Counted from the stretch's first letter, positions 8,044-21,934 are shown. The stretch is DNA of 64,000 nt from Kushneria sinocarnis (GCF_003633775.1 NZ_RBIN01000007.1:62001-126000); one strand, 5' to 3'. Made by a program: numbers and translations. Notes: generated by a model not told the origin, from the sequence alone.

Positions 8044-9819
8044 ATGGCACAAATGCGTAGCCTGACATTTGACGCAATCATCATCGGCGGTGGCGGCTCC
8101 GGCCTGCGCGCCGCGCTCGAACTGTCCAAGTCCGGCAAGAAGACGGCAGTCCTGTCCAAGGTCTTTCCGACCCGTTCGCATACCGTGTCGGCCCAGGGCG
8201 GGATCACCAGCGCCATCGGCAGTGCCGATCCCGAGGATGACTGGCGCTGGCACATGTATGACACGGTCAAGGGCTCCGATTACATCGGTGACCAGGACGC
8301 CATCGAGTACATGTGCACCGAAGGCCCGAAGGCGGTCTTCGAGCTGGAGCACATGGGGCTGCCGTTTTCCCGTTTTGACAACGGCCGCATCTATCAGCGT
8401 CCGTTCGGCGGTCAGTCCAAGAACTTCGGCGAGGGTGGTCAGGCCGCCCGGACCTGTGCAGCTGCCGACCGTACCGGTCACGCACTGCTGCACACGCTCT
8501 ATCAGACCAACCTGAAGAACAACACGGTATTCCTCGACGAGTGGTATGCCGTGGATCTGGTGCGCAACGCCAGCAACGATGTGGTTGGCGTGACGGCCAT
8601 GTGCATCGAGACCGGTGAAACGGTACTGATCAAGTCCCGTGCCACGGTGCTCGCCACCGGTGGCGCCGGCCGGATCTATTCCTCGACCACCAACGCCCTG
8701 ATCAATACCGGTGATGGTGTCGGCATGGCGCTACGCGCGGGCTTCCCGGTGCAGGATATCGAGATGTGGCAGTTTCATCCGACCGGGATCCATGGCGCCG
8801 GCTGTCTGGTGACCGAGGGATGCCGCGGCGAGGGCGGTTATCTGATCAACAAGGATGGCGAGCGTTTCATGGAGCGCTATGCGCCCAACGCCAAGGATCT
8901 TGCTTCCCGCGACGTGGTCGCACGTGCCATGGTCCAGGAGATGCTGGAAGGCCGGGGCTGCGGCGAGAACGGCGACCACGTGATGCTCAAGCTCGATCAT
9001 CTGGGCGAAGAGGTGCTGATGAAGCGGCTGCCGGGGATCGTTGATCTGGCACGCACCTTTGCCAACGCCGACCCGATCCAGGAGCCGATTCCGGTAGTGC
9101 CGACCTGTCACTACATGATGGGCGGCATTCCCACCAACGTTCACGGCCAGGCACTGACCGTGGATGCCGACGGCAACGACCACATCATCAACGGTCTCTA
9201 TGCCTGTGGCGAAGTCGCCTGCGTCTCGGTCCATGGCGGCAATCGGCTGGGCGGCAACTCGCTGCTCGACCTGGTGGTCTTCGGCCGCGCCGCCGGCATG
9301 TTCATCGAAAGCGCCCTCAACGAGGGGGTCGAGTACCTCGAACCGAGCGATTCGGATGTCGAGGGCGCCATGAAGCGTCTCAACCGCTGGAAGGAATCCG
9401 ACGAGTCGGGCGAATCGATCCCTGCGCTGCGCAACGAGCTGCAGCAGGTCATGCAGAACAACTTCGGCGTCTTCCGCAAGGAAGAGTACATGCAGGAAGG
9501 GGTCGAAAAACTGGCTGATCTGCGCGAGAGGATCGGCAGGGCCTATCTGCCGGACAAGTCCGACACCTTCAATACTGCCCGTGTGGAAGCCCTCGAGCTC
9601 GACAATCTGCTGGAAGTGGCTGAAGCGACTGCCATTGCGGCGCTGGAGCGCCGGGAGAGTCGCGGTGCCCACTCCCGCGAGGACTATCCCGAACGCGACG
9701 ACGAGAACTGGCTGAAGCACTCGATCTACTATCCGATCGAGAAGCGGCTCGGCAAGCGTGATGTCAATTTCACGCCGCGTACCGTCGACACCTTTCAGCC
9801 CAAAGCGCGTACCTATTAA
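8044..9819 (+). CDS. sdhA: Succinate dehydrogenase flavoprotein subunit
   Basis: Catalytic subunit of complex II that oxidises succinate to fumarate on covalently bound FAD at the cytoplasmic face. The 591-residue product matches the family. The dinucleotide fold [11 protein letters not shown] lies near residue 14, and the FAD-linking His is H46 in [10 protein letters not shown]. The substrate-site segment HPTGIHGAG and the C-terminal [18 protein letters not shown] are also present. It lies in the sdhCDAB operon, with 12 bases to sdhB. Confidence 0.98.
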   Translation: MAQMRSLTFDAIIIGGGGSGLRAALELSKSGKKTAVLSKVFPTRSHTVSAQGGITSAIGSADPEDDWRWHMYDTVKGSDYIGDQDAIEYMCTEGPKAVFELEHMGLPFSRFDNGRIYQRPFGGQSKNFGEGGQAARTCAAADRTGHALLHTLYQTNLKNNTVFLDEWYAVDLVRNASNDVVGVTAMCIETGETVLIKSRATVLATGGAGRIYSSTTNALINTGDGVGMALRAGFPVQDIEMWQFHPTGIHGAGCLVTEGCRGEGGYLINKDGERFMERYAPNAKDLASRDVVARAMVQEMLEGRGCGENGDHVMLKLDHLGEEVLMKRLPGIVDLARTFANADPIQEPIPVVPTCHYMMGGIPTNVHGQALTVDADGNDHIINGLYACGEVACVSVHGGNRLGGNSLLDLVVFGRAAGMFIESALNEGVEYLEPSDSDVEGAMKRLNRWKESDESGESIPALRNELQQVMQNNFGVFRKEEYMQEGVEKLADLRERIGRAYLPDKSDTFNTARVEALELDNLLEVAEATAIAALERRESRGAHSREDYPERDDENWLKHSIYYPIEKRLGKRDVNFTPRTVDTFQPKARTY

Positions 9820-9831
9820 AGAGGAAGTGAG

Positions 9832-10542
9832 ATGTCCAGACTCACGGTCTCCATCTATCGTTACAATCCGGAAACCGACGACGCACCCTACATGCATGAC
9901 TATGAGGTCGATACCCAGGGTCGTGATCTGATGGTGCTCAACGTCATCCAGATGATCAAGGAACAGGACAGCACCCTGGCCTATCGTCGCAGCTGCCGTG
10001 AAGGGGTCTGCGGCTCGGATGGCATGAACATGAACGGCAAGAACAGTCTGGCCTGCGTGACGCCGCTGTCCGATGTGGTCAAGGACAATCGGCTGGTGCT
10101 GCGTCCGCTGCCCGGACTGCCGGTGATCCGGGATCTGGTGGTCGACATGGCCATCTTCTACAAGCAGTACGAGCGCATTCAGCCGTATCTGCAGAACGAC
10201 GAGGCGCCGCCGGCCATCGAGCGGCTGCAGTCGCCGGAGGAGCGGGACAAGCTCGATGGACTCTATGAGTGCATCCTGTGCGCCTGCTGTTCGACCTCCT
10301 GCCCCTCGTTCTGGTGGAACCCGGACAAGTTCGTCGGCCCCGCGGGCCTGCTGTGGGCCTACCGGTTCATGGCCGACAGTCGCGACACGCATACCCAGGA
10401 GCGACTGGCCGAGCTGGATGATCCGTTCAGCGTGTTCCGGTGCCGTGGCATCATGAACTGCGTGGCCGTCTGTCCGAAGGGGCTGAATCCGACCCGGGCC
10501 ATCGGCAAGATTCGTGATCTGCTGGTGTCGAATGCAGCTTAA
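9832..10542 (+). CDS. sdhB: Succinate dehydrogenase iron-sulfur subunit
   Basis: Electron-transfer subunit of complex II linking FAD in SdhA to quinone in SdhCD. It has 236 residues, as usual. The [2Fe-2S] cluster cysteines are in SCREGVCGSDGMNMNG with a later NSLAC. The [4Fe-4S] and [3Fe-4S] ligands are in CILCACCSTSCPSF and CRGIMNCVAVCPKGLNP. An AGAGGAAG ribosome site precedes the ATG. A 225-base gap with a hairpin separates it from sucA. Confidence 0.98.
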   Translation: MSRLTVSIYRYNPETDDAPYMHDYEVDTQGRDLMVLNVIQMIKEQDSTLAYRRSCREGVCGSDGMNMNGKNSLACVTPLSDVVKDNRLVLRPLPGLPVIRDLVVDMAIFYKQYERIQPYLQNDEAPPAIERLQSPEERDKLDGLYECILCACCSTSCPSFWWNPDKFVGPAGLLWAYRFMADSRDTHTQERLAELDDPFSVFRCRGIMNCVAVCPKGLNPTRAIGKIRDLLVSNAA

Positions 10543-10615
10543 ACACCATCACGGGGCTTGTTATCATTGTTGACACTACGATCCGGGAATCGTGGGTCCG
10601 CATCAGGCCCCGAGC

Positions 10616-10642
10616 CAGTAGCCGGTGTTGCGCCGGCTACTG
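10616..10642 (+). other. Hairpin in the sdhB-sucA gap
   Basis: A perfect 10-bp inverted repeat, CAGTAGCCGG with CCGGCTACTG, encloses a 7-base loop. No T-run follows, so it does not look like a terminator. It may stabilise or delimit the sdh message. A smaller imperfect palindrome (ACGAT and ATCGT arms) lies about 30 bases upstream. Confidence 0.6.
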
Positions 10643-10767
10643 ATTATCCGAATCGACGCGGGGCATACCGTTCCATCGGACGGGAGATCCGCAAGTAGAG
10701 TACAGCCGGCGCGTTCCGGTCATGCCGGTCGCCGATTCCACCCCTACAGCAGCAGGGTGACCGAACG

Positions 10768-13623
10768 ATGCAAGAAGGCATTATGGAGTTGATGTGGCGC
10801 ACCTCCCACATGAGTGGTGGTAACGCCCATTATGTCGAAGAGCTCTACGAACAGTATCTTGCCGATTCTTCCTCCGTACCCGACGAGTGGCGACAGTATT
10901 TCGACGCACTGCCCGGTTACGAGGGCGGGCCGGCAAGGGATACACCGCTCAGCCCCATCCGTGACCGATTCGAGCAGCTGGCCCAGGAGCGCCGGCCGAA
11001 AGCGGCTGCAGCTGCCGGCCAGGATGACAGCGAAGAGAATCGCCGGCAGGTCCGCGTTCTCCAGCTGATCAACGCTTATCGTTTCCGCGGCCACCAGCGG
11101 GCCAATATCGATCCGCTCGGGCTGCGCAGTCCCGAGCCCATCCCTGACCTTGATCCCGCCTTTCACCAGCTGACCAGCGATGACATGGAGCGTGTCTTTC
11201 AGACCGGTTCACTGTTCATCGGCAAGGATTCCGCACCGCTCGGGGAGATCATCGAGGCGCTCGAGCAGACCTACTGCCGCTCGATCGGCTGCGAGTTCAT
11301 GCATATCGTCAACACCGAAGAGAAGCGCTGGCTGGAGCAGCGTTTCGAATCGGTGCGCTCGAAGCCCGACTACTCGAATGATGTCCGCAGGCATGTGCTG
11401 GAGCGACTGACTGCCGCCGAGGGTCTGGAGAACTATCTCGCCAGCCGTTATCCGGGCACCAAGCGTTTCGGTCTGGAGGGCGGCGAGTCCTTCATCCCGA
11501 TGGTGGACGAGCTGATCCAGCGCTCCGGCAACTACGGCACCCGCGAAGTGGTCATCGGCATGGCCCACCGCGGGCGGCTGAACCTGCTGGTCAACATCCT
11601 CGGCAAGAGTCCTTCCGAGCTGATCGACGAGTTCGATGGCAAGAAGATGATCTCGCACGGCTCCGGAGACGTGAAGTATCACCAGGGCTTCAGCTCGAAC
11701 GTGATGACACCGGGCGGCGAGATCCACCTCGCGCTGGCCTTCAATCCCTCTCATCTCGAGATCGTTTCGCCGGTGGTCGAGGGCTCCGTGCGCGCCCGCC
11801 AGGATCGCCGCGAGGACGATAGCGGGGATCAGGTGCTGCCGCTGGCTGTGCATGGCGATGCCGCGCTGGCCGGCCAGGGCGTGGTCATGGAAACCCTGCA
11901 GATGTCACAGCTGCGCGGTTACAAGACCGGCGGCACCGTGCATATTGTCATCAACAACCAGCTCGGCTTTACCACGTCGCGACGCGACGATGCCCGCTCG
12001 ACCGAATACTGCACCGATATCGCCAAGATGGTTCAGGCGCCCATCTTCCATGTCAACGGTGATGATCCCGATGCGGTCCTGCACGCCACCCAGGTGGCAC
12101 TGGACTATCGCCAGCAGTTCAAGCGTGACGTGGTGCTGGATCTGATCTGCTATCGGCGTCGGGGGCACAACGAGGCGGACGAGCCGTCCGGGACCCAGCC
12201 GGTGATGTATCAGAAGATCAAGGGCCATGACACGACCCGGGCGCTCTATGCCAAACGACTGGTCGAGGAGGGCGTGCTGAGCGAGGATGACGTGAAGACG
12301 ATGGTCGATGGCTATCGTGACAATCTCGACAACGGCAATCACGTTGCCAACTCGCTGGTGCAGGAACCCAACCGAGCGCTGTTCGTCGACTGGACGCCCT
12401 ATCTCGGACACGAGTGGACCGGGGTGGCCGATACCTCGTTTGACATGAAACGTCTCCAGGAGCTCGCCACCAAGATGTGCGAGATCCCCGAGGACTTTCA
12501 GCTGCAGCGTCAGGTGAGCAAGATATACGATGATCGCCGCAAGATGCTCGCCGGCGGAATGGCGCTCAACTGGGGCTTTGCCGAGACGCTGGCCTACGCC
12601 ACCCTGATCGATCAGGGGCATCCGGTACGCCTTACCGGGCAGGATACGGCGCGTGGTACCTTCTCCCACCGTCATTCGGTGCTGCACAACCAGAATGATG
12701 GTTCCACCTGGATTCCCCTGCAGCATCTCAAGCCCAATCAGTCGCCCTTCGCCGTCTATGACTCCTTCCTTTCGGAGCAGGGCGCACTGGCCTTCGAATA
12801 CGGTTATGCCACGACCACACCCAACGCGCTGATTGCCTGGGAAGCCCAGTTCGGCGACTTCGTCAACGGTGCCCAGGTGGTAGTGGATCAGTTCATCTCT
12901 TCCGGAGAGAGCAAATGGGGTCGGCTGTGCGGTCTGACCCTGCTGCTGCCGCATGGTTACGAAGGTCAGGGGCCGGAGCACTCCTCGGCGCGGCTGGAGC
13001 GTTTCCTGCAGCTGTGTGCCGAGAACAACATGCAGGTGTGCGTGCCCTCCACGCCGGCGCAGATCTTCCATCTGCTGCGGCGTCAGGTGATTCGTTCGCT
13101 GCGCAAGCCGCTGGTGGTCATGTCACCCAAGAGCCTGCTGCGTCACAAGGATGCCACCTCCAGCATGGATGATCTGGCCGGCGGGTACTTCCACATGGTG
13201 ATTCCCGATCAGGGCGGTCTCGAACCCGACAAGGTCAGGCGAGTGATCGTCTGCGCCGGCAAGGTCTATTATGACCTCGCCAGTCATCGTGCCGAGCAGG
13301 AGCGCAACGATACGGCCATCGTGCGGGTCGAGCAGCTCTATCCCTTCCCCGAGGACTCGCTGTATGAGGCGCTTGCGCCCTACGCTAACCTCGAACAGGT
13401 GGTATGGTGCCAGGAAGAGCCGCAGAACCAGGGCGCGTGGTATCAGAGCCAGCACCATATCCGCAACGTGGCTGACCGCCTCGGAGAGGGGCTGGGACGT
13501 CGCCTCTGTTTCGCCGGACGCGCCGCTTCTGCAGCGCCGGCAGCGGGGTATATGGCGGTGCATGCCGAGCAGCAGCGTCAGCTGATCGAGGATGCCTTCA
13601 ACCGGCAGTACGAAGGTCAATAA
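10768..13623 (+). CDS. sucA: 2-oxoglutarate dehydrogenase E1 component
   Basis: Thiamine-diphosphate-dependent decarboxylase that begins conversion of 2-oxoglutarate to succinyl-CoA. It has 951 residues against 933 in E. coli. The N-terminal E2-binding segment [20 protein letters not shown] is followed by the conserved [30 protein letters not shown] and VNGDDPDAV regions, then the pyrimidine-binding transketolase-like half with [14 protein letters not shown]. The chosen start matches the family; an ATG six codons downstream (MELMW) is possible. The next gene, sucB, starts 38 bases after the stop. Confidence 0.97.
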   Translation: MQEGIMELMWRTSHMSGGNAHYVEELYEQYLADSSSVPDEWRQYFDALPGYEGGPARDTPLSPIRDRFEQLAQERRPKAAAAAGQDDSEENRRQVRVLQLINAYRFRGHQRANIDPLGLRSPEPIPDLDPAFHQLTSDDMERVFQTGSLFIGKDSAPLGEIIEALEQTYCRSIGCEFMHIVNTEEKRWLEQRFESVRSKPDYSNDVRRHVLERLTAAEGLENYLASRYPGTKRFGLEGGESFIPMVDELIQRSGNYGTREVVIGMAHRGRLNLLVNILGKSPSELIDEFDGKKMISHGSGDVKYHQGFSSNVMTPGGEIHLALAFNPSHLEIVSPVVEGSVRARQDRREDDSGDQVLPLAVHGDAALAGQGVVMETLQMSQLRGYKTGGTVHIVINNQLGFTTSRRDDARSTEYCTDIAKMVQAPIFHVNGDDPDAVLHATQVALDYRQQFKRDVVLDLICYRRRGHNEADEPSGTQPVMYQKIKGHDTTRALYAKRLVEEGVLSEDDVKTMVDGYRDNLDNGNHVANSLVQEPNRALFVDWTPYLGHEWTGVADTSFDMKRLQELATKMCEIPEDFQLQRQVSKIYDDRRKMLAGGMALNWGFAETLAYATLIDQGHPVRLTGQDTARGTFSHRHSVLHNQNDGSTWIPLQHLKPNQSPFAVYDSFLSEQGALAFEYGYATTTPNALIAWEAQFGDFVNGAQVVVDQFISSGESKWGRLCGLTLLLPHGYEGQGPEHSSARLERFLQLCAENNMQVCVPSTPAQIFHLLRRQVIRSLRKPLVVMSPKSLLRHKDATSSMDDLAGGYFHMVIPDQGGLEPDKVRRVIVCAGKVYYDLASHRAEQERNDTAIVRVEQLYPFPEDSLYEALAPYANLEQVVWCQEEPQNQGAWYQSQHHIRNVADRLGEGLGRRLCFAGRAASAAPAAGYMAVHAEQQRQLIEDAFNRQYEGQ

Positions 13624-13660
13624 GCGGGTATCGAGAGAGACGAGTAACCAAGGAATTCCA

Positions 13661-15403
13661 ATGGCAACCGATATCAAAGCGCCGAGCTTCCCCGAATCCG
13701 TGGCCGAGGGGACCGTGGCCACCTGGCACAAGAAGCCCGGCGACAAGGTTTCACGCGATGAGCTGATCGTCGAGATCGAAACCGACAAGGTGGTCCTCGA
13801 GGTCGTCGCGCCTTCCGATGGTACCGTGGAAGAGATCCGTGTCGAGGAAGGCGAAACCTGCGAGTCCGAACAGGTACTGGGCACCCTGGGCGCGGGGGAT
13901 GGCCAGTCCGGCGGCAGCGAAAGCAGCCAGTCGGAAAGCGATGAGGCGCAGCAGGACGAAGAGAGCGAAAAGGAGGCGGCTGCCCCGGCTCAGCAGGCAG
14001 AGTCCGGGCAGTCGCAGTCCGGAGAAGAGAAGAGCCGGCAGTCAAGCGGCCAGCAGAGTGATTCGGGCAGCCAGGCCGGAGGCTCCGGTCGCTCTGTTGA
14101 GGTGAAGGCGCCCTCGTTTCCCGAATCGGTGCAGGAAGGTACGGTTGCCAGCTGGACCAAACAGGTTGGTGAAGCGGTCAAGCGTGATGAAGTACTGGCC
14201 GAGATCGAGACCGACAAGGTAGTGCTCGAGGTCGTCGCGCCCGCGGATGGTGCGCTTGCCGAAATTCGTGCCGAAGAGGGCAGCCAGGTCGAGTCCGAGC
14301 AGGTACTGGCCCTGTTCAGTGAAGGCGGCGGCGATGCGGCCGGTGCTTCGGCCGAGGCGCGAGGCGATGACAGTCAGGCCGAAGCCGGCGACGCCAATGC
14401 CGGTGGCCAGGAGGATGAAAGGGTTGGCGACCGGGTGCTGGCGCCGGCGGCCCGCAAGCTGGTGGCCGAGCATGACCTGGATGTCAACCGGATCGAGGGC
14501 ACCGGCAAGGGTGGCCGCATCCTCAAGGAAGACGTGCAGAAGGCGATCGATGCCGGTTCGGCCAAAAAGGGCGGCTCGGAATCGGGCGAACAGCAGTCGA
14601 CCAGCAAGCAGTCGGGCGGCAAGCAGCAGGAGAGTGCGCCGGCGCCCGGGGGCGGTGTCAGTGAACAGGCCGCCGCACCGGCGACCGCCGCCATCGAGGG
14701 CGACCGTCCCGAACAGCGTGTGCCGATGAGCCGGCTGCGTCAGACCATCGCCAAGCGGCTGGTGCAGGCGCAGCAGACCGCGGCCATGCTGACCACCTAC
14801 AACGAGGTGGACATGAGCGCGGTGATGGCCCTGCGCAGTCAGTACAAGGAGGGCTTCCAGCAGCGTCACGATGTCAAGCTGGGCTTCATGGGCTTCTTCG
14901 TGAAGGCTGCGACCGAGGCGCTCAAGCGCTTTCCTGATGTCAACGCCTCGATTGACGGGACCGACATCGTCTATCACGGCTATCAGGATATCGGGGTGGC
15001 AGTGTCCACGCCGCGGGGGCTGGTAGTACCGGTGCTGCGCGATACCGATTCGATGAAGCTGGCCGACATCGAAAAGCAGATCGGTGACTTCGGCAAGCGC
15101 GGCAAGGAAGGCAAGATCGGCATCGAGGACATGCAGGGCGGTACCTTTACCATCACCAATGGCGGTATCTTCGGATCGCTGATGTCGACACCGATCCTCA
15201 ACCCGCCGCAGACCGCCATTCTCGGCATGCACAAGATCCAGGAGCGGCCGATGGCGGTCAACGGTCAGGTCGAGATCCGGCCGATGATGTATCTGGCCAT
15301 CTCCTACGATCACCGCATGATCGATGGCAAGGATGCGGTGCAGTTCCTGGTCACCATCAAGGAACTGCTCGAGGACCCGGCGCGCTTCCTGCTGGATGTC
15401 TGA
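13661..15403 (+). CDS. sucB: Dihydrolipoyl succinyltransferase (E2) with two lipoyl domains
   Basis: Core acyltransferase of the 2-oxoglutarate dehydrogenase complex. The product has 580 residues, well above the roughly 405 of E. coli SucB, because the lipoyl domain is duplicated. Domain 1 (about 1-77) carries lipoyl-lysine K43 in [11 protein letters not shown]; domain 2 (about 144-220) carries K186 in the same motif. Ser/Gln/Glu-rich linkers separate them. A peripheral subunit-binding domain follows near 259-297, then the catalytic domain with [13 protein letters not shown] (H551, D555). The ATG at 13661 has an AAGGAA site; an upstream in-frame start at 13592 lies inside sucA and adds nothing family-like. 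Confidence 0.96.
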   Translation: MATDIKAPSFPESVAEGTVATWHKKPGDKVSRDELIVEIETDKVVLEVVAPSDGTVEEIRVEEGETCESEQVLGTLGAGDGQSGGSESSQSESDEAQQDEESEKEAAAPAQQAESGQSQSGEEKSRQSSGQQSDSGSQAGGSGRSVEVKAPSFPESVQEGTVASWTKQVGEAVKRDEVLAEIETDKVVLEVVAPADGALAEIRAEEGSQVESEQVLALFSEGGGDAAGASAEARGDDSQAEAGDANAGGQEDERVGDRVLAPAARKLVAEHDLDVNRIEGTGKGGRILKEDVQKAIDAGSAKKGGSESGEQQSTSKQSGGKQQESAPAPGGGVSEQAAAPATAAIEGDRPEQRVPMSRLRQTIAKRLVQAQQTAAMLTTYNEVDMSAVMALRSQYKEGFQQRHDVKLGFMGFFVKAATEALKRFPDVNASIDGTDIVYHGYQDIGVAVSTPRGLVVPVLRDTDSMKLADIEKQIGDFGKRGKEGKIGIEDMQGGTFTITNGGIFGSLMSTPILNPPQTAILGMHKIQERPMAVNGQVEIRPMMYLAISYDHRMIDGKDAVQFLVTIKELLEDPARFLLDV

Positions 15404-15408
15404 CATAA

Positions 15409-16938
<1,530 letters not shown>

Positions 16939-16959
16939 GTCTGCAAGAGTACGGTGGAT

Positions 16960-16982
16960 CGCCGGCGGTCGAGCCGTCGGCG
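16960..16982 (+). other. Hairpin in the lpd-sucC gap
   Basis: A 9-bp GC-rich stem (one G-T pair) with a 5-base loop lies 21 bases past the lpd stop, without a T-run. It resembles the hairpins between sdhB and sucA and between sucB and lpd, which suggests segmental control of the long operon message. Confidence 0.5.
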
Positions 16983-17065
16983 AGTCGGGGCGTTCGCCCG
17001 GGCCCTGGCCCGAGCCAGAATCGGTGAGCGCCAATAGAGTCCAATGCAACCAATGGCATGAGACG

Positions 17066-18231
<1,166 letters not shown>

Positions 18232-18235
<4 letters not shown>

Positions 18236-19104
18236 GTATCCTCATCGACAAGAACACGAAGGTGATCTGCCAGGGCTTTACCGGCGGCCAGGGCACCTTC
18301 CATTCCGAGCAGGCGATTGCCTACGGCACCAACATGGTCGGCGGTGTCACGCCCGGCAAGGGCGGCCAGAAGCATCTCGATCTGCCGGTGTTCAATACCG
18401 TGCGTGAAGCGGTGGAAGAGACGGGCGCCGAGGCATCGGTCATCTATGTGCCTGCACCGTTCTGCAAGGACTCGATTCTCGAGGCCGCCAACGCCGGCAT
18501 CAAGCTGATCATCTGCATTACCGAAGGCATCCCGACGCTCGACATGCTCGATGTCAAGGTGAAGTGCGATGAGCTGGGCGTGCGCCTGATCGGTCCCAAC
18601 TGCCCCGGCGTGATCACCCCTGATGAAAGCAAGATCGGTATCATGCCCGGCCACATTCATCAGGCCGGTCGGGTCGGCATCGTCTCCCGCTCCGGCACCC
18701 TGACCTACGAGGCGGTCAAGCAGACCACCGATCATGGCTTCGGTCAGTCGACCTGTGTCGGTATCGGTGGTGATCCGATCCCGGGCTCGACCTTCATCGA
18801 CATGCTCGAGCTGTTCGAGAAGGATCCGAAGACCGAAGCCATCGTCATGATCGGCGAAATCGGCGGCACCGCCGAGGAAGAGGCTGCCGAATACATCAAG
18901 GAGCATGTCAGCAAGCCGGTGGTGGCCTATATCGCCGGGGTCACGGCGCCGCCCGGCAAGCGCATGGGCCATGCCGGTGCCATCATCGCCGGTGGCAAGG
19001 GCACGGCGGATGACAAGTTCCAGGCGCTGGAAGCGGCCGGCGTCAAGACGGTGCGTTCGCTGGCCGAAATCGGTGACAAGCTCAAGGAAGCGACCGGCTG
19101 GTAA
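18232..19104 (+). CDS. sucD: Succinyl-CoA synthetase alpha subunit
   Basis: CoA-binding and phosphohistidine subunit of succinyl-CoA synthetase. The 290-residue product has the Rossmann-type N-terminus with [15 protein letters not shown], and the phosphorylated His in [11 protein letters not shown] near residue 246. The ATGA overlap with sucC suggests coupled translation and stoichiometric assembly. It is the last gene of the sdh-suc transcript and is followed at once by a strong terminator. Confidence 0.98.
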
Positions 19105-19126
19105 GCGCCGCGCCTTTCGGAGCAGC

Positions 19127-19158
19127 AAAGGGGGATGCCGCAGGGCATCCCCCTTTTT
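19127..19158 (+). terminator. Intrinsic terminator of the sdh-suc operon
   Basis: A 13-bp stem (19127-19139 with 19144-19156) with a GCAG loop ends in TTTTT (19154-19158), 22 bases after the sucD stop. The A-rich 5' arm means it could also work on the convergent minus-strand transcript. Confidence 0.92.
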
Positions 19159-19213
19159 CATTGCAGCCCGCCAGCCCGGGCAATCTGCCGGGCTGCCGGT
19201 GGTCCGGAGAGGG

Positions 19214-20059
19214 TCAGCCCAGCTGATCGAGAAAGTCGATCATCAGCCGGTTGAGCTCTTCGGCATGGGTGAAGTTGAGGCCATGCGGGGCACCGCCCAC
19301 CATTTCCAGCCGGCTGCCGCTGATCATTTCATGGGAGCGATGGGCGCTGACCTCGGCGGGCACGATCTGATCCGCATCGCCGTGGACGAGCAGGGTCGGC
19401 ACATCCATCTTCGGCAGGTCATGGCGGAAGTCGGTTTCGCCAAAGGCGGTGATGCAGCGCAGGGTAGCGTGAGGTGCGGCGAAGCTGGCGATGGTGTGGT
19501 TATGGTTGAGCTGGGCCCGACTGATGGTGGGCGCGTCCTCGCTCCAGTTGACGAACATCTGGCCGAAGCCTTCGAGAAAGGCGACGCGCTGATCGCGAAT
19601 GCCGGCCTTCATGTCCTCGAATACCTGACCGTCCACGCCTTCGGGATTGTCGTCGGTCTTGAGCAGATAGGGTGGCACGGCGCCGATCAGCATCGCCGCA
19701 CTGACCCGGTCACTGCCAAAGCGGCCGAAGTAGCGGGCCACCTCGCCGCCGCCCATCGAGAACCCGACCAGCACCGCATCACGCAGATCGAGCCGGGTCA
19801 TCAGCGCCTGCAGATCACCCGCCAGGGTGTCGTAGTCATAACCTTCCCATGGCTTGCCGGATTCGCCGAAGCCGCGGCGATCATAGGCGATGCAGCGATA
19901 GCCGGCCTCGGTCAGGGCATTGATCTGGTACTCCCACATGCGATGGCTCAGGGGCCAGCCGTGAATCAGGATGACCGGTCGGGCATCGGGATCACCACAG
20001 TCCTGATAGTACAGATCGACCGGTGCAATATCGCTGGTATCCACGCTGATGAAGGGCAT
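19214..20059 (-). CDS. Alpha/beta hydrolase (non-haem haloperoxidase/arylesterase type)
   Basis: Cytoplasmic alpha/beta hydrolase of 281 residues. The oxyanion motif HGWPLSHRMWEY, the nucleophile elbow GFSMGGGEVARYFGR, the Asp in HGDADQIVP and the His in GGAPHGLNFTH give a complete Ser-Asp-His triad. The sequence resembles the non-haem chloroperoxidase and arylesterase group, whose members hydrolyse esters and can show perhydrolase activity. The natural substrate cannot be told. The ATG at 20059 has a strong AGGAG site, so the longer in-frame start at 20131 is rejected. It is convergent with sucD and stands alone. Confidence 0.85.
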   Translation of the reverse strand: MPFISVDTSDIAPVDLYYQDCGDPDARPVILIHGWPLSHRMWEYQINALTEAGYRCIAYDRRGFGESGKPWEGYDYDTLAGDLQALMTRLDLRDAVLVGFSMGGGEVARYFGRFGSDRVSAAMLIGAVPPYLLKTDDNPEGVDGQVFEDMKAGIRDQRVAFLEGFGQMFVNWSEDAPTISRAQLNHNHTIASFAAPHATLRCITAFGETDFRHDLPKMDVPTLLVHGDADQIVPAEVSAHRSHEMISGSRLEMVGGAPHGLNFTHAEELNRLMIDFLDQLG

Positions 20060-20135
20060 GGCGAACTCCTCTGACAATGAATGCGGGTGCTGACAGTTAT
20101 AGAAAGTCGTTCGCTGCAGCGCCAGCCACATCCGC

Positions 20136-21155
20136 TCAGTCGCCGGGTTCGCTCTCCTCCTGGCGGCGTGCCGAGAGCACGCGACGCAAGAGCGGGCGAC
20201 CGGCCATCAGCATGAAGGCCGGCGCGCCGGCGACCAGGTAGAAGTAATAGGTCACCGCGCGCCAGATCAGGATGGCGGCAGCTGCCGTGGACTGGCCGAT
20301 CACGGGGGCCAGCAGGGCCGAGGAGGAGAGTTCGGCCCCTCCGGCACCGCCCGGCAGCAGCGTGATCTGACCGGCCGCCATGGAGAGCATCTGGACCAGG
20401 AAGGTCCAGGCCCAGTCCAGGTGCTGGCCCAGTCCGATCAGGGTGAAATAGAGCACGCTATAGCGAATCACCCAGTGCACCACGCCCAGCAGAAAGGCTG
20501 TCAGCAGTCGATAGCGCGGCATTTGCAGGGTTTCGGCCAGGGCATTGCGAAAGTTGAGCAGCCGTCGGGCCAGCTTGCGACGGGTATGGGGACGTACCCG
20601 CAGGCCTGCCAGTATCCGACCGAGCAGCCGCATCAGGCCGCGGTGATAGCGACCCAGCAGCAGAATCAGGATCAGGCCACCGATCAGCATCAGCAGTGGC
20701 ACCATCAGCATCCAGCCCAGCCGCACGTCGATGGCACGCGTGATGACATAGATCATCATGCCGATCATGGCCGACAGGAAGAACACTAGATCGATGATCT
20801 GATCGACGGCGAAGACCGCGGTGGTACGCGCCGGACGCACGCCGCGCCGGGCCAGCAGGGCCATCAGGGTCAGCGGACCGCCGGTGCCGCCCGGGGTGGC
20901 ACAGATGGCGAACTCCGTGGCCATCATGATGGCCATGGCGCGCAGACTGCCGAGCGGCCCGGCATGACCGGCCAGCAGGACCTTCAGCTTGAGCCCGTTG
21001 ATGAACCAGCAGACCAGGATCATGCCCAGCATCAGCGCAAACAGCCAGAGCGGAAAGCCGGCCAGCTGATGGATCAGATCGGTTCCGCCCAGCAGGAAGG
21101 GGATGGCCAGCACGGCCACCAGGCCGGCCAGCAGGAGCCAGAGCGTGCGATTCAT
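20136..21155 (-). CDS. LPG-synthase-TM-like (UPF0104) integral membrane protein
   Basis: A 339-residue polytopic membrane protein with about eight hydrophobic segments. It has conserved family features such as CATPGGTGGPLTL and LLPGGAGGAELSSSALL, typical of the lysylphosphatidylglycerol synthase transmembrane / UPF0104 family. That family includes lipid flippase-like domains fused to or encoded beside lipid-modifying enzymes. Its start overlaps the stop of the upstream DUF2334 gene by four bases, and that gene overlaps a GT4 glycosyltransferase. A role in moving or modifying a glycosylated lipid is inferred from this context; the substrate is unknown. Confidence 0.8.
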   Translation of the reverse strand: MNRTLWLLLAGLVAVLAIPFLLGGTDLIHQLAGFPLWLFALMLGMILVCWFINGLKLKVLLAGHAGPLGSLRAMAIMMATEFAICATPGGTGGPLTLMALLARRGVRPARTTAVFAVDQIIDLVFFLSAMIGMMIYVITRAIDVRLGWMLMVPLLMLIGGLILILLLGRYHRGLMRLLGRILAGLRVRPHTRRKLARRLLNFRNALAETLQMPRYRLLTAFLLGVVHWVIRYSVLYFTLIGLGQHLDWAWTFLVQMLSMAAGQITLLPGGAGGAELSSSALLAPVIGQSTAAAAILIWRAVTYYFYLVAGAPAFMLMAGRPLLRRVLSARRQEESEPGD

Positions 21156-21934
21156 AAATGACCGTGAGAGGCGCTTGCGTTGTTGATCCGTTGCCCCCGG
21201 CGCTGCAGCCAGTCCACCTTGGTGGTCGGGGTGTAGCCGGCATCCAGCAGCCGCTTGAGGGTGTCGAGCCAGTAGCGTCGTGACAGTTGATGTCGCATGT
21301 CGACCGGATGCAGGCCGAGCCGCAGCAGCGGCTGGTGGCGGTGGCGCAGGCGAGCCGTTTCATTGACCGCCCATGACATCCCCCGGCGCCAGCGGCTGCG
21401 GGCACTCCAGACCAGCGACGGGGCCCGGATGGGGGTAAAATCGGGCAGCCGATAGAGATGCTGCGGGTCACTGGTATAGCTCAGTGGCAGCTCGCGCAGT
21501 GCCGCGCGTGCGCCACTGCTGAGCAGCCATGCGGGGGCCACGAAGCCGTGCAGCGGCCAGTTGCGCTGACGGAACAGTTCGATGCCGGCTTCCAGCCGCT
21601 GGCGTGCCTGCTGCTGATCCAGCGCGTAGAACTCGCCCTCGTAGGTGTAGATCCGCCGCATGAACCACTCCCGCGGGGTGCGGGGTGGCGGTGCATCATC
21701 ACAGTGGTAGTAGCCGTGCAGGGTCAGTTCGTCACCCCGGGCCAGACGCTGTTCGAGCAGTGCCGGCAGCTCCGGATCCTCGAAGGTCGCACTGCAGTGA
21801 TGAAAATCGGGGACCACCAGCCAGGTCATCGGCACGCTGCCGAGCGCATCCACGGCTTCAACGAAGGGGCGGTAATCCTCCCAGGTTTCGGGGGCAATGT
21901 CATGCAGTACCAGCGCCAGCTCGCGCTCAGCCAT
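21152..21934 (-). CDS. DUF2334 polysaccharide-deacetylase-like protein
   Basis: A 260-residue protein of the DUF2334 branch of the carbohydrate esterase 4-like fold. Metal-site-type motifs are visible: VLHDIAPET near the N-terminus with Asp, HGYYHCDD with two His residues, and GFVAPAWLLS. No signal peptide is seen. The ATG at 21934 follows a GGGAG site; a longer in-frame start at 22078 lies inside the glycosyltransferase gene and is rejected. It overlaps its neighbours on both sides, by eight and four bases, so the three are co-translated. It probably removes an acetyl group from a glycan made by the neighbouring glycosyltransferase; that is inference. Confidence 0.78.
   Translation of the reverse strand: MAERELALVLHDIAPETWEDYRPFVEAVDALGSVPMTWLVVPDFHHCSATFEDPELPALLEQRLARGDELTLHGYYHCDDAPPPRTPREWFMRRIYTYEGEFYALDQQQARQRLEAGIELFRQRNWPLHGFVAPAWLLSSGARAALRELPLSYTSDPQHLYRLPDFTPIRAPSLVWSARSRWRRGMSWAVNETARLRHRHQPLLRLGLHPVDMRHQLSRRYWLDTLKRLLDAGYTPTTKVDWLQRRGQRINNASASHGHL

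Noticed and set aside
8731-10392. 553-codon frame antisense to sdhA and sdhB
   Set aside because: It spans two well-identified genes and their gap; no family resemblance.
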